A stretch of 64,000 bases of DNA from assembly GCF_003324565.1 (NCBI RefSeq), contig NZ_QOLA01000011.1, forward strand, positions 124,001 through 188,000, given 5' to 3'. The notes under the pieces are model-generated. The model made no database searches, had not been told where the DNA came from, and was given only the letters and a program-made list of their open reading frames with translations. Below, piece after piece: positions 35,901 to 43,658 of this stretch (its first letter is position 1; every line of letters begins with the position of its first letter). This DNA comes from Streptomyces sp. SDr-06 (lineage in GTDB: Bacteria; Actinomycetota; Actinomycetes; Streptomycetales; Streptomycetaceae). The position numbers and the translations under genes were made by a program.

Positions 35901-36451
35901 TCGACGGCGACGACGTGCGGCGGCTCGTCGGGCTGTGCGCCCAGGACGCCCACCTCTTCGACAGCTCCGTACGGGAGAACCTGCGGCTGGCCCGCACCGA
36001 CGCGACCGACGAGGAACTGCGCGCCGCCCTGCGGCGGGCCCGGCTCCTGGACTGGGTGGACGGGCTGCCCGAGGGACTCGGCACCCTCGTCGGCGAGCAC
36101 GGCGCCCGGCTCTCCGGTGGCCAGCGCCAGCGGCTCGCGCTGGCCCGCGCCCTGCTCGCCGACTTCCCGGTAATGGTCCTCGACGAGCCCGCCGAGCATC
36201 TGGATCTCGCGACCGCCGACGCGCTCACCGCCGACCTCCTGGAAGCCACCGAAGGCCGTACGACCGTGCTGATCACCCACCGGCTGCGCGGCCTTGAAGC
36301 CGTCGACGAGGTGGTGGTGCTCGACGAGGGCCGGACCGTGCAGCGCGGCGCCTACGACGATCTCGCACTGGTCGACGGGCCGCTGCGGCGCATGCTGGAG
36401 AGGGAGCGGGAGACCGAGGCCGCGCAGTACCCGACTTTCCTCGCCAAATAG
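32927..36451 (+). CDS. cydCD: fused CydD-CydC thiol ABC exporter
   Basis: A 1174-residue fusion of two ABC half-transporters that export glutathione/cysteine-type thiols needed for bd oxidase assembly. Each half has a six-helix membrane domain followed by an ATPase. Half one has Walker A GPSGAGKST (about 373) and signature LSAGQRQR (about 480). Half two has GTSGSGKTT (about 960) and LSGGQRQR (about 1063). ATG 32927 places parS in codons 2-6 (FHVK). GTG 32936, inside parS, is in frame and better spaced from the GGGGGA at 32922-32927, so the true start may be there. Confidence 0.94.
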   Translation: MFHVKPIDPRLLRYARATRFFLAVVVALGLVGAGLIVAQAMLIADIVVGAFQHGYDAAGLRAPLLYLAAVAVGRGLVSWLTELAAHRASAAVKSELRGRLLERAAGLGPEWLSGRRTGSLVALATRGVDALDDYFARYLPQLGLAIVVPVAVLARIVTEDWVSAATIVITLPLIPLFMILIGWATQSQMDRQWRLLSRLSGHFLDVVAGLPTLKVFGRAKAQAESIRTITAEYRRATLKTLRIAFISSFALELLATISVALVAVGIGMRLVHGDLDLYTGLVILILAPEAYLPLRQVGAQYHAAAEGLSAAEEIFEVLETPLPETGTGEVPAGPVRIEIDAVTVRHPGRTEPSLAAASLVVEPGETVALTGPSGAGKSTLLNAVLGFVAPEDGGRVLVSGADLSTLSLAHWRERIAWVPQRPHLFAGSVAENVRLARPDASDAAVLDALRAAGADDFVGALPDGAATLLGEDGAGLSAGQRQRLALARAFLADRPVLLLDEPTAALDGETEAGIVDAVRRLAVGRTVLLVVHRPALLAVADRVMELRPAEAPTRGPAREALSPAPSTKEMPPVEGPVVVTAGAGLPAARKPLARVRAAARGLRGRLALALLLGALALGSAVGLMATSGWLISRASQQPPVLYLMVAVTATRAFGIGRAVFRYAERLVSHDAVLRMLAELRVAVYRRLERIAPAGLRTTRRGDLLSRLVADVDELQDYWLRWALPAGVAVVVSVLSAAFTAWLLPEAGAVLAAGLLVAGVVVPFVSGALARRAEQQLAPARGTLATRVADLLTGTGELTVAGALGRRTRDVSDADSWLTRIASRGAAATALGGGLSALVCGLTVAAAALVGAQAVAAGRLDGVQLAVVVLVPLAAFEAVTGLPLAVQSRQRVRRSAERVYEVLDAPAPVQEPDAPLTAPASPFPLELRGLSARYAGQRRDALHDFGLRLTEGTRVAVVGTSGSGKTTLAQVLLRFLDAKEGTYEIGGSDASRLDGDDVRRLVGLCAQDAHLFDSSVRENLRLARTDATDEELRAALRRARLLDWVDGLPEGLGTLVGEHGARLSGGQRQRLALARALLADFPVMVLDEPAEHLDLATADALTADLLEATEGRTTVLITHRLRGLEAVDEVVVLDEGRTVQRGAYDDLALVDGPLRRMLERERETEAAQYPTFLAK
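32929..32942. other. parS site 8, within the 5' end of cydCD
   Basis: An exact GTTTCACGTGAAAC overlapping the first codons of cydCD, 55 bp start to start from site 7. One of its bases triplets (GTG 32936-32938) is a possible start codon of the gene. Confidence 0.95.
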
Positions 36452-36470
36452 GACTAACTAGTCTCAAGAC

Positions 36471-38228
36471 ATGCCAGTGCCGCCAGACCCGAAGAGGCCG
36501 ACGGGCCACCAGGACGTCACGGACCTGGACCGCCAGGACCAGGATCCGCTCGAAGCGGCGACCCGGGCCACCCGCAGCCTGCAAGGGCTCTCGACGGAGC
36601 TCACCGCTCGTGTGCCGCAATTGCTGGAGGCGATGCGCTCGGTGGGGACCGGCCTTGAGCTGCACTCCACGCTGGACCGGATCTGTGAGACGGCCGCCGA
36701 GCTCGCCTCCGCCCGCTACGCGGCCATCGGGGTCGTCGACGAGGAGGGCCGGGGGCTCTCCGACTTCGTGACGTACGGCGTGAGCGACGAGGAGGCCCGA
36801 GCGATCGGACACCGGCCCGATGGGCACCGCGGGCTGCTCGGCTGGCTGATCCACCACCCCGAACCGCTGCGGCTCGCCGAGATCTCGGCCGATCCCCGCT
36901 CCGCCGGAGTCCCCCCGAACCACCCCCCGATGCGCACCTTCCTCGGCGTTCCCATCCGCGTGCAGGGCGAGATCTTCGGCAATCTCTATCTGACCGAGAA
37001 GCACGAGGGGGCGCAGTTCAACGACTACGACCTGCACATGGTGCGGGTGCTGGCCACCGAGGCCGGGATCGCCATCGGCAACGCACGGCTCTACGAGGCG
37101 GCCCGCCAGCGCGAGCGGTGGATCGACGGCTCGGTCGCCGTCACCACGGCCCTGCTGTCGGGGGGTGACGCGGACGACGCCCTGGAGGTCGTCGCCGAAC
37201 AGGCCCGCCACCTCGCCGTCTCCGACGCCGGAATAGTGCTGCTGCCCGCGGCAGAAGGCGGACTGGAGATCGTCGCGGTCTCCGCCGACAACCCGCGCGT
37301 CTCGCTCGGCATGGTGATCCCGCCGGAGAGCCCGGTCGTCTCGACCCTGCTGGAGGGCGAGGCGGTCTTCGTCGACGACGCCGCCACCGACCCGCGCATG
37401 ATCACCAAGCTCTCGGAGCGGTACGGGCCGAGCATGCTGCTGCCGTTGCAGAGCGGTGGCCGGGTCCTGGGCGCGCTCGCCACGCCCCGGGTGCGCGGCG
37501 GGCGCCCCTTCACCGAGGCGGAGCGGACGCTGGCCAGCCAGTTCGCCTCGCAGGCCGCGCTCGCCCTGATGATGGCCGAGGCCCAGCGGGACCGGGAGCG
37601 GCTCGCGGTGTACGAGGACCGCGACCGGATCGCCCGCGACCTGCATGACCTGGTCATCCAGCGCCTCTTCGCCACCGGGATGATGCTGGAGGGCGCCCAG
37701 CGCAAGTCGGTCGTGCCCGAGGTGCAGGGGGGCATCGGCAAGGCGGTCGACGAACTCGACGTCACCATCCAGGAGATCCGCACCGCGATCTTCGCGCTCC
37801 AGCAGGGCCCGGCCGAGGCTCCCTCAGGGCTCCGGACCCGCGTCCTGCGGGAGATCAACATGGCGGCGGTGCCGCTCGGCTTCAAACCGGCCCACCGCTT
37901 CCTCGGAGCCATCGACACCCTGGTCGGCGAGCTGACCGGCAAGAACCTGATCGCGGCGCTGCGCGAGGCGCTCTCGAACGCGTTCCGGCACGCCGAGGCG
38001 TCCCGGATCGAGGTCGTCGTCGATGCCACGGCGCAGCTGCCGGACGGCAGCGCGGGCGTGCGGCTGACCGTCGCGGACAACGGGGTCGGGATCCCGCCGG
38101 GCGGCCGCCGCAGCGGACTGCGCAACCTCCAGCGGCGTGCCGAGGCGCTGGGCGGATCGAGCTCGTACGGACCGGGCCTGGGGGACGGCGGAGGCGGCAC
38201 GACCGTCGTCTGGGAGGCGCCGCTCTGA
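36471..38228 (+). CDS. GAF-domain sensor histidine kinase (DevS/DosS-like)
   Basis: A 585-residue soluble kinase. Two GAF domains (about residues 55-205 and 220-370) are followed by a HisKA_3 dimerisation helix with RDLHDLVIQRLFATG (phospho-acceptor His about 394). The HATPase domain (about 470-585) has DNGVGIP and GLRNLQRRAEALGG. The layout matches DevS/DosS-type redox or gas sensors. No response regulator gene is adjacent. Its position 19 nt after cydCD suggests a link to oxygen or redox sensing, which is inference. Confidence 0.9.
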   Translation: MPVPPDPKRPTGHQDVTDLDRQDQDPLEAATRATRSLQGLSTELTARVPQLLEAMRSVGTGLELHSTLDRICETAAELASARYAAIGVVDEEGRGLSDFVTYGVSDEEARAIGHRPDGHRGLLGWLIHHPEPLRLAEISADPRSAGVPPNHPPMRTFLGVPIRVQGEIFGNLYLTEKHEGAQFNDYDLHMVRVLATEAGIAIGNARLYEAARQRERWIDGSVAVTTALLSGGDADDALEVVAEQARHLAVSDAGIVLLPAAEGGLEIVAVSADNPRVSLGMVIPPESPVVSTLLEGEAVFVDDAATDPRMITKLSERYGPSMLLPLQSGGRVLGALATPRVRGGRPFTEAERTLASQFASQAALALMMAEAQRDRERLAVYEDRDRIARDLHDLVIQRLFATGMMLEGAQRKSVVPEVQGGIGKAVDELDVTIQEIRTAIFALQQGPAEAPSGLRTRVLREINMAAVPLGFKPAHRFLGAIDTLVGELTGKNLIAALREALSNAFRHAEASRIEVVVDATAQLPDGSAGVRLTVADNGVGIPPGGRRSGLRNLQRRAEALGGSSSYGPGLGDGGGGTTVVWEAPL

Positions 38229-38293
38229 GCGGATGAGACGGTCGGCCCCGGGCTCAGATACGCCAGGTGGGCGGAGCCGCATGACCGCGGAAG

Positions 38294-38315
38294 GTGTGTT
38301 TCACGTGAAACACAC
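38294..38315. other. parS site 9 inside a 22-bp perfect palindrome
   Basis: The core GTTTCACGTGAAAC is at 38298-38311, extended to 22 bp by GTGT/ACAC. It is the only perfect parS in the window without a partner nearby. It lies between convergent genes (kinase and HAD phosphatase). Confidence 0.95.
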
Positions 38316-38399
38316 TCCGGCCGCGCGACGATCCCCTGGCGGGCCCGCCCGCTCTTCTTGTGGCGCGGACCATCACAGAGCGGGCCTCGCGCGGCTCGC

Positions 38400-39269
38400 T
38401 CAGAGCGCCTTGAGGATCTGCTCGATCACGACCGCCACGCCGTCCTCGTTGTTGGCGGCGGTGCGTCCGGAGGCGGTGGCCAGGACGTCGGGGTGGGCGT
38501 TGCCCATGGCGTACGACGTGCCCGCCCAGCTCAGCATCTCCATGTCGTTCGGCATGTCGCCGAAGGCCACCACCTCGGTGGGCGAGATGCCGCGCTCCGC
38601 GCAGCACAGCGCCAGTGTGGAGGCCTTGGAGACGCCAGCGCCGCTGATCTCCAGGAGCGCCGTCGGGCTGGACCGGGTGACCTCCGCCCGCGCTCCGACC
38701 GCCGTGCGGGCGAGCGCGAGGAAGTCGTCGGGGGTCAGTTCCGGGTGGAACGCGAGAACCTTGAGCACCGGCTGGTCCGCCGTGTCCGCGTCCTCGGCCA
38801 GCAGCTTCTCGGCCGACGCGACGCTCGCCGCGGGGTCCATGTGCAGGGGTGGGTAGGCGAGTTCGTGGTGGAAGCCGCCGGTGCGCTCGACCGCGAAGGA
38901 CGTGCCGGGCACGGCCGCCCGCAGCAGGGTCACGACATCGAGGGCGGCGGCCCGCTCCAGCGGCCGCACCTTCACGAAGAGGTGCCCGTCGCTCCCGCCG
39001 TGCAGGTCGACGACGGCCGCGCCGTTCCCACAGATGGCCAGGCCGTGGCCGTGGACATGGGCGCTGACGACGTCCATCCAGCGGGCCGGGCGGCCGGTGA
39101 CGAAGAAGACCTCGATGCCCGCCTCCTCGGCGGCGGCCAGTGCCGCGACCGTACGGTCCGACACGGACTTGTCATCACGCAGCAGAGTGCCGTCCAGGTC
39201 GGTCGCGATGAGCCGCGGTGCGGTGGGCACGGGGCGGATGGCCGGGGCGGGGTCCGTAGCTGAGGTCAC
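38400..39269 (-). CDS. HAD superfamily Cof-type phosphatase
   Basis: A 289-residue HAD hydrolase of the Cof/YbiV type. Motif I is LIATDLDGTLLR (about residue 20), motif II is FFVTGRPAR, motif III Lys is in VSKAST, and motif IV is AFGDMPNDMEML. A C2B cap domain sits between. Substrates are typically sugar phosphates or nucleotides. GTG 39269 is chosen because homology begins shortly after it. A closely similar paralogue lies at 53488-54312. Confidence 0.9.
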   Translation of the reverse strand: MTSATDPAPAIRPVPTAPRLIATDLDGTLLRDDKSVSDRTVAALAAAEEAGIEVFFVTGRPARWMDVVSAHVHGHGLAICGNGAAVVDLHGGSDGHLFVKVRPLERAAALDVVTLLRAAVPGTSFAVERTGGFHHELAYPPLHMDPAASVASAEKLLAEDADTADQPVLKVLAFHPELTPDDFLALARTAVGARAEVTRSSPTALLEISGAGVSKASTLALCCAERGISPTEVVAFGDMPNDMEMLSWAGTSYAMGNAHPDVLATASGRTAANNEDGVAVVIEQILKAL

Positions 39270-39476
39270 CGCCCCATTCTCCCGTATCCACGCGCACGGG
39301 CGTGCGAGCGGACGCACATCTGAGAGCGTTGAGCGGTGCGCCCGGGGCACGAGGGGGCGTACGGGACGCAGGGGGCGCTTGGGTCGGAAGGGGCTGGGGA
39401 AGCGCCGTGCTCAGGTCCGTCGCGCAAGGGGCCCGGGTGTCCGTCGGGGCACCGGTGGACGACGTAGGGTCGGAGT

Positions 39477-40373
39477 ATGCGTCTGAGCACTGTGATTCTT
39501 CCGGTCCGCCGCTGGCACGAAGGCGGTCGCGACGAGTGGCTGCGCGCCGAGGAGCTGGGCTTCCACACGGCGTACACCTACGACCACCTGTCCTGGCGGA
39601 CGTTCCGCGACGGCCCGTGGTTCGGGGCGGTGCCGACGCTCACGGCCGCGGCGGCCGCGACCAGCCGGATGCGCCTCGGCACCCTGGTCACCTCGCCGAA
39701 CTTCCGGCACCCGGTGACCCTCGCCAAGGACCTGATCACGCTCGACGACGTGTCGAACGGCCGGATCACCCTCGGGATCGGCGCGGGCGGCAACGGCTTC
39801 GACGCCACCGCGCTCGGCCAGGACACCTGGACGCCGCGCGAGCGGGCCGACCGGTTCGGCGAGTTCGTGCCCCTGCTCGACCGCCTGCTCACCGAGGACT
39901 CGGTGACGTACGAGGGCACCTTCTACTCGGCGGTCGAGGCACGGAACCTGCCGGGCTGCGTCCAGCGGCCCAGGATCCCCTTCGCGGTGGCCGCGACCGG
40001 CCCGCGCGGGCTGCGGCTCGCGGCGAAGCACGGGCAGGCGTGGGTGACCACGGGCGATCCGAAGCTGTTCGAGACGGGGACGCCCGAGCAGTCGATCGAG
40101 GCCATCCGCGGGCAGATCAAGAAGCTGGGCGAGGCCTGCGACGAGATCGGGCGCGACGTGGACGAGCTGGACAAGATCCTTCTCACCGGCTTCACCCCGC
40201 ACCCCGGCCGTCCGCTGGAATCGCTCGACGCGTTCGTCGACTTCGCGGGGCGGCACTTCGAACTCGGCTTCACCGAGATCGTTCTGCACGCGCCGATCCC
40301 GGACTCCGACTTCGCGGCCGACCCGAAGGTTTTCGAGCGGATCGCGACCGAGGGACTCGCGCAGCTGCGCTAG
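39477..40373 (+). CDS. LLM-class F420-dependent oxidoreductase
   Basis: A 298-residue luciferase-like TIM-barrel enzyme. Visible are YTYDHLSWRTFRDGPWFG, LGTLVTSPNFRHPVTLAKDLITLD, LGIGAGGNGFDATALG and AATGPRGLRLAAKHGQAW. The family uses reduced coenzyme F420 (or flavin) to reduce diverse substrates; the substrate here is unknown. TAGGGT (39465-39470) ends 6 nt before the ATG, which suggests leaderless transcription. The next gene is convergent with a 2-bp gap. Confidence 0.9.
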   Translation: MRLSTVILPVRRWHEGGRDEWLRAEELGFHTAYTYDHLSWRTFRDGPWFGAVPTLTAAAAATSRMRLGTLVTSPNFRHPVTLAKDLITLDDVSNGRITLGIGAGGNGFDATALGQDTWTPRERADRFGEFVPLLDRLLTEDSVTYEGTFYSAVEARNLPGCVQRPRIPFAVAATGPRGLRLAAKHGQAWVTTGDPKLFETGTPEQSIEAIRGQIKKLGEACDEIGRDVDELDKILLTGFTPHPGRPLESLDAFVDFAGRHFELGFTEIVLHAPIPDSDFAADPKVFERIATEGLAQLR

Positions 40374-40375
40374 CC

Positions 40376-40846
40376 CTATTTGCCGCGGACGTGCGCGCTC
40401 AGCCACGGGGTGAGCGCGCCGAGCAGCACCAGTTCCTTGTACGTCTCGTCGCCGGGCAGGGGCACGACCAGCCACCAGCCCGGTGGGAAGAACCGGCCGC
40501 GCACGTGGGCGAGCCCGCCGTAGACGGACCGCAGGAAGGCCGGCACGGCATCGCGCGGCACGTCGTCGAACCGCACGCCGTCGACGGTGACTTGGGCGTC
40601 GTCCTCGGGATAGACCCGTACGGACACCGAGGGCGAGCCGCCGAGTTCGACGTACGCCTCGTGCGGCAGCGAGCCGTCCGGGTCGAGCACCGCGAAGACC
40701 CCCGCCGACGTGCGGCGGGAGGTCCGGTCGGCGCCGATGTCGTCGGTGACCTCGACCGTCAGCCGGTGTTCGTCGGCGATCGCGCGGATCGCGGTGACCA
40801 CGGACTCGGTGGTGGGCAGATGCGGATGGGGCATGGGGCCGATCAT
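40376..40846 (-). CDS. hypothetical protein
   Basis: About 156 residues of mixed alpha/beta composition without signal peptide or membrane segments. Features are VSVRVYPEDDAQVTVDGVRF in the middle and RFFPPGWWLVVPLPGDE near the C-terminus. I do not recognise a family; similar proteins occur next to kptA in streptomycetes as far as I recall. The start may be ATG 40846 or 40834; neither has a clear ribosome-binding site. It lies 13 nt downstream of kptA on the same strand and probably shares its transcript. Confidence 0.7.
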   Translation of the reverse strand: MIGPMPHPHLPTTESVVTAIRAIADEHRLTVEVTDDIGADRTSRRTSAGVFAVLDPDGSLPHEAYVELGGSPSVSVRVYPEDDAQVTVDGVRFDDVPRDAVPAFLRSVYGGLAHVRGRFFPPGWWLVVPLPGDETYKELVLLGALTPWLSAHVRGK

Positions 40847-40859
40847 GCCAAGCACCGGC

Positions 40860-41450
40860 TCAGCCCGGCAGCCGCAGGTACCGCGGCGGTACGGAGTCGG
40901 TGAGCCAAACACCGTTGGCGCTGACATGGAAGACATGGCCGGCCCGGTGCATGGCGCCGGCGTCGACACTCAGCACCACCGGGCGGCCGCGACGGGCGCC
41001 GACCCGGGTCGCGGTCTCCCGGTCGGGCGAGAGGTGGACGTGGTGGCGGGCCATGGGGCGCAGGCCCTCGGCGCGGATCGCGTCCAGATTGCGGGCCACG
41101 GTGCCGTGATAGAGGTACGCGGGCGGTTCGGCGACCGGCAGGTCGAGGTCGACGGTCACGGTGTGCCCCTGGCTGGCCCGGATCCGGTCGCCCTCCACCG
41201 CGAAGCGCCGCTTGTCGTTGGTGGCCACCACGTGGTCGAGCTCGGCGCGGGTGATGGGGAAGTGATGCGCGGCCGCGGCCCGCAGCAGCACATCGATCTC
41301 CACCCAGCCCTGGGGGTCCAGCGTGAGGCCGATGCGTTCGGGTTGATGGCGCAGGTGCTTGGCCAGGTATTTCGACACCTTGACGGTGCGCCGGTCGTCC
41401 GGGAGTCGCCGCGTACCGTCGCGGCGCGGCTCCGGCGGGGTTCGTGTCAT
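40860..41450 (-). CDS. kptA: RNA 2'-phosphotransferase KptA/Tpt1
   Basis: A 196-residue Tpt1/KptA enzyme, which removes a 2'-phosphate from RNA using NAD+. Visible are KYLAKHLRHQPERIGLTLD and GWVEIDVLL in the N-terminal RNA-binding half. The NAD+-binding half has PAYLYHGTVARNLDAIRAEGL, HHVHLSPDRETA and GRPVVLSVDAGAM. Bacteria lack the yeast splicing pathway that makes the known substrate, so the natural role is unclear. ATG 41450 is chosen; the first 35 residues are low-complexity and basic. Confidence 0.92.
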   Translation of the reverse strand: MTRTPPEPRRDGTRRLPDDRRTVKVSKYLAKHLRHQPERIGLTLDPQGWVEIDVLLRAAAAHHFPITRAELDHVVATNDKRRFAVEGDRIRASQGHTVTVDLDLPVAEPPAYLYHGTVARNLDAIRAEGLRPMARHHVHLSPDRETATRVGARRGRPVVLSVDAGAMHRAGHVFHVSANGVWLTDSVPPRYLRLPG

Positions 41451-41757
41451 GCCGTCAGGGTGCCGGGGCGGGCACGCTCCCGGCACCCCGATTTTCTCCG
41501 TCCCGGATGGGCGACGATCCATCTTCCCCAGCGAGTGCCCTTCGGCTTCCACGGCAACTGGCTCGGCGCTCCGGACGGAGCCCATGAAAAGGGTTGGTTG
41601 TGACGCCAATCACCCTGTAAAAAACCGCAGTTGGGTTTGTTCCACAGTGAAGTCACTTTATCCACAGGGAATTTGACCTGACTGTGGACAACGTGCGCCC
41701 GATAAAAGGAGTTTAGGCAACTCTGCTAAAAGCGTGCCCATTTGGGATGAAGTGCAC
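41451..41757. other. 307-bp gap with DnaA boxes between kptA and the merR-type gene
   Basis: It contains TTATCCACA (41658-41666, plus) and TGTGGACAA (41683-41691, minus), two perfect DnaA boxes in opposite orientation 25 bp apart. A weaker TGTTCCACA lies at 41638-41646. A 12-bp palindrome GCACCTAGGTGC (41754-41765) overlaps the stop of the merR-type gene. The region is AT-richer than its surroundings (41600-41740). No gene was seen. Confidence 0.7.
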
Positions 41758-42720
41758 CTAGGTGCTACTGCGCGTTGGGAGTGAGAGGGCGTCCAAGGTG
41801 CGTGCCTGGACCTCGCGTTCGGTGGCCGCGGCGATGAACGCCGACACGTTGTCCTGGCCCACCAGGTCCCGAACCGCTCGCAGGGTGGCCGCGGGCAGGG
41901 TGACCGGGCCGGGGTCCGGGGTGGCGGGGGGCACGGCGGGGGTGCCCAGGTGCTTCTGGAGGTGGCGAGTCGCGAAGAGGCGCATGGCGCGGGCCAGTTC
42001 GGCGTCGACGGTCTGCTGGGCCAGGGGGCGCAGTCGGCGTACCAGGTCGGCCGCTTCCGCTGCCTCGGCGTCGGTCGGGGGGTGATGGCCCAGGTAGCGG
42101 GCGAAGACGTGTTCCGCGGTGAAGTCGAGGAAGCGGGCCGCTATGTGCTCGACCTGCCCGCGCAGCTCACGCAGGTGTCCGGAGATGGCGTCGAGCGGCA
42201 CACCCGCCGCGTGCAACTCGGCGGCCACCGCCAGCTCTTGGGGGCTGGGTACGAGGAACTCGGCGTCGTTGTCCGGGATGCGCTCCAGGATGCCGAGCTC
42301 CACCGCCTCGGCGACGGCCTTGTCGTCGGGGACGCCGCCGAAGGTCTCGTCGAGATCGGCGCGGGAGATCCGGGCGGCCTCCTCGTCCGTCCAGGGGCCG
42401 TTGACCTCGGCGACCAGACCGAGCACGCCGCCGAGCCCCCGTCCGGCGTCCCAGGCCTCCAGGAGTTCCTTGATGGAGGCCAGGGTGTAGCCCCGGTCCA
42501 GGAGATCGGCGATCTGGTGGAGCCGTGCGAGGTGGGCGTCGCCGTACACATTGGAGCGGCCGCGCCGTTCGGGCCGGGGAAGCAGGCCGCGGTCCTGGTA
42601 GGCGCGGATGGTGCGGACCGTGGCGCCGCTGGCGTGCGCCAGGTCCTCGATCCGGTACTCGGCCGGTGCCGTCGCCGGCGGGGCCACCTGCTGAAGTGCT
42701 GACTGCCCGGACAAACCCAC
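41758..42720 (-). CDS. MerR family transcriptional regulator
   Basis: A 320-residue protein. The MerR helix-turn-helix is YRIEDLAHASGATVRTIRAY followed by QDRGLLPRPERRG and a wing with VYGDAHLARL. A long C-terminal domain (about 110-320) of helices has no cysteine cluster for metal sensing, so the ligand is unknown. GTG 42720 lies 5 nt after the stop of the upstream hydrolase gene, with GAGGGA between. It is the last gene of the M24-EphD-hydrolase operon and a candidate autoregulator of it. Confidence 0.85.
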   Translation of the reverse strand: MGLSGQSALQQVAPPATAPAEYRIEDLAHASGATVRTIRAYQDRGLLPRPERRGRSNVYGDAHLARLHQIADLLDRGYTLASIKELLEAWDAGRGLGGVLGLVAEVNGPWTDEEAARISRADLDETFGGVPDDKAVAEAVELGILERIPDNDAEFLVPSPQELAVAAELHAAGVPLDAISGHLRELRGQVEHIAARFLDFTAEHVFARYLGHHPPTDAEAAEAADLVRRLRPLAQQTVDAELARAMRLFATRHLQKHLGTPAVPPATPDPGPVTLPAATLRAVRDLVGQDNVSAFIAAATEREVQARTLDALSLPTRSST

Positions 42721-42725
42721 TCCCT

Positions 42726-43658
42726 CTACCCCAAGGCGGCACGGCCCACGGCGCCCGCCGCCGCTCGGGCCGCCGGCGAGGTCGCGAGGTATTCGACGGC
42801 CTTGCGCAGGGAGCCCTCCTGCGAGGGATGGTACGACCGGCGGAAGTAGCGGGGTATGGCCGAGCCCAGCTCCTTCCAGGTCGGCAGCAGGCCCCGGCGT
42901 ACGGCCCGGTTGTGCTCGCGCAGCGAGTAGCGCGGGCGCCCGGCCAGTTGGGGGTCGTGCCGGATCAGATAGGAGGCGCCCCACACCCACAGCCACAACA
43001 GGACCGGGGCGACCACGGCCATGCCCTCCACCCGGCGGGCGTACCGGGGCAGGCCCGTGCCGCCGCAGTGCTGGTACATGTCGAAGGCCACCGCGCGGTG
43101 TTCGACCTCCTCCGCACCGTGCCAGCGCAGCAGGTCCAGCATGACCGCGTCGGAGCCTGCCCGGTCCAGGCCCTCGGCGTGCAGCACCCAGTCGCCGAGC
43201 ACCGCCGTGAACTGCTCGATGGCGGCGATCAGCGAGAGGCGGAAACGCAGCCACTCCTGGGTCGGTATCGGAGCCCCGAACGGTGGCGCCTCGCCGAGGA
43301 GCTTCTCGAAGAGGAAGTCGACGTGCCGCGTGTAGGCGCCGGTGTCGAGCCGCTGGTGCGCCAAGTGGTCGAGAACGTAGGCGTGTTGGACGCTGTGGGT
43401 GGCTTCCTGACCCATGAAGCCCTTGACGTCCTTGAGCAGCGCCGGGTCGTCGACCAGTGGCAGGGCCTCCTTGAAGACCTTCACGAACCAGCGCTCGCCC
43501 GCCGGGAGCAGCAGATGGAGCACATTGATCACATGGGTGGCGGTGGGCTCGTCCGGTATCCAGTGCAGCGGCGTCCGGTCCCAGTCGAACGAGACGCGGC
43601 GCGGGGCGATCCGGTAGTGCTCCTCGCTCGCGGTGCCTTCTCGGCGCTCCCTGCTCAC
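42726..43658 (-). CDS. metal-dependent hydrolase (PF10118)
   Basis: A 310-residue protein of the PF10118 family. Carboxylate and histidine motifs resembling a diiron or di-metal helical core are FMGQEATHSVQHAYV (about residues 80-94) and the later WHGAEEVEHRAVAFDMY (about 185-201). A hydrophobic stretch VVAPVLLWLWVWGASYLI (about 225-242) suggests membrane association. The reaction is unknown for the family. Start GTG 43658 overlaps the preceding stop by 4 bp, indicating coupling to the EphD-like gene. Confidence 0.85.
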   Translation of the reverse strand: MSRERREGTASEEHYRIAPRRVSFDWDRTPLHWIPDEPTATHVINVLHLLLPAGERWFVKVFKEALPLVDDPALLKDVKGFMGQEATHSVQHAYVLDHLAHQRLDTGAYTRHVDFLFEKLLGEAPPFGAPIPTQEWLRFRLSLIAAIEQFTAVLGDWVLHAEGLDRAGSDAVMLDLLRWHGAEEVEHRAVAFDMYQHCGGTGLPRYARRVEGMAVVAPVLLWLWVWGASYLIRHDPQLAGRPRYSLREHNRAVRRGLLPTWKELGSAIPRYFRRSYHPSQEGSLRKAVEYLATSPAARAAAGAVGRAALG

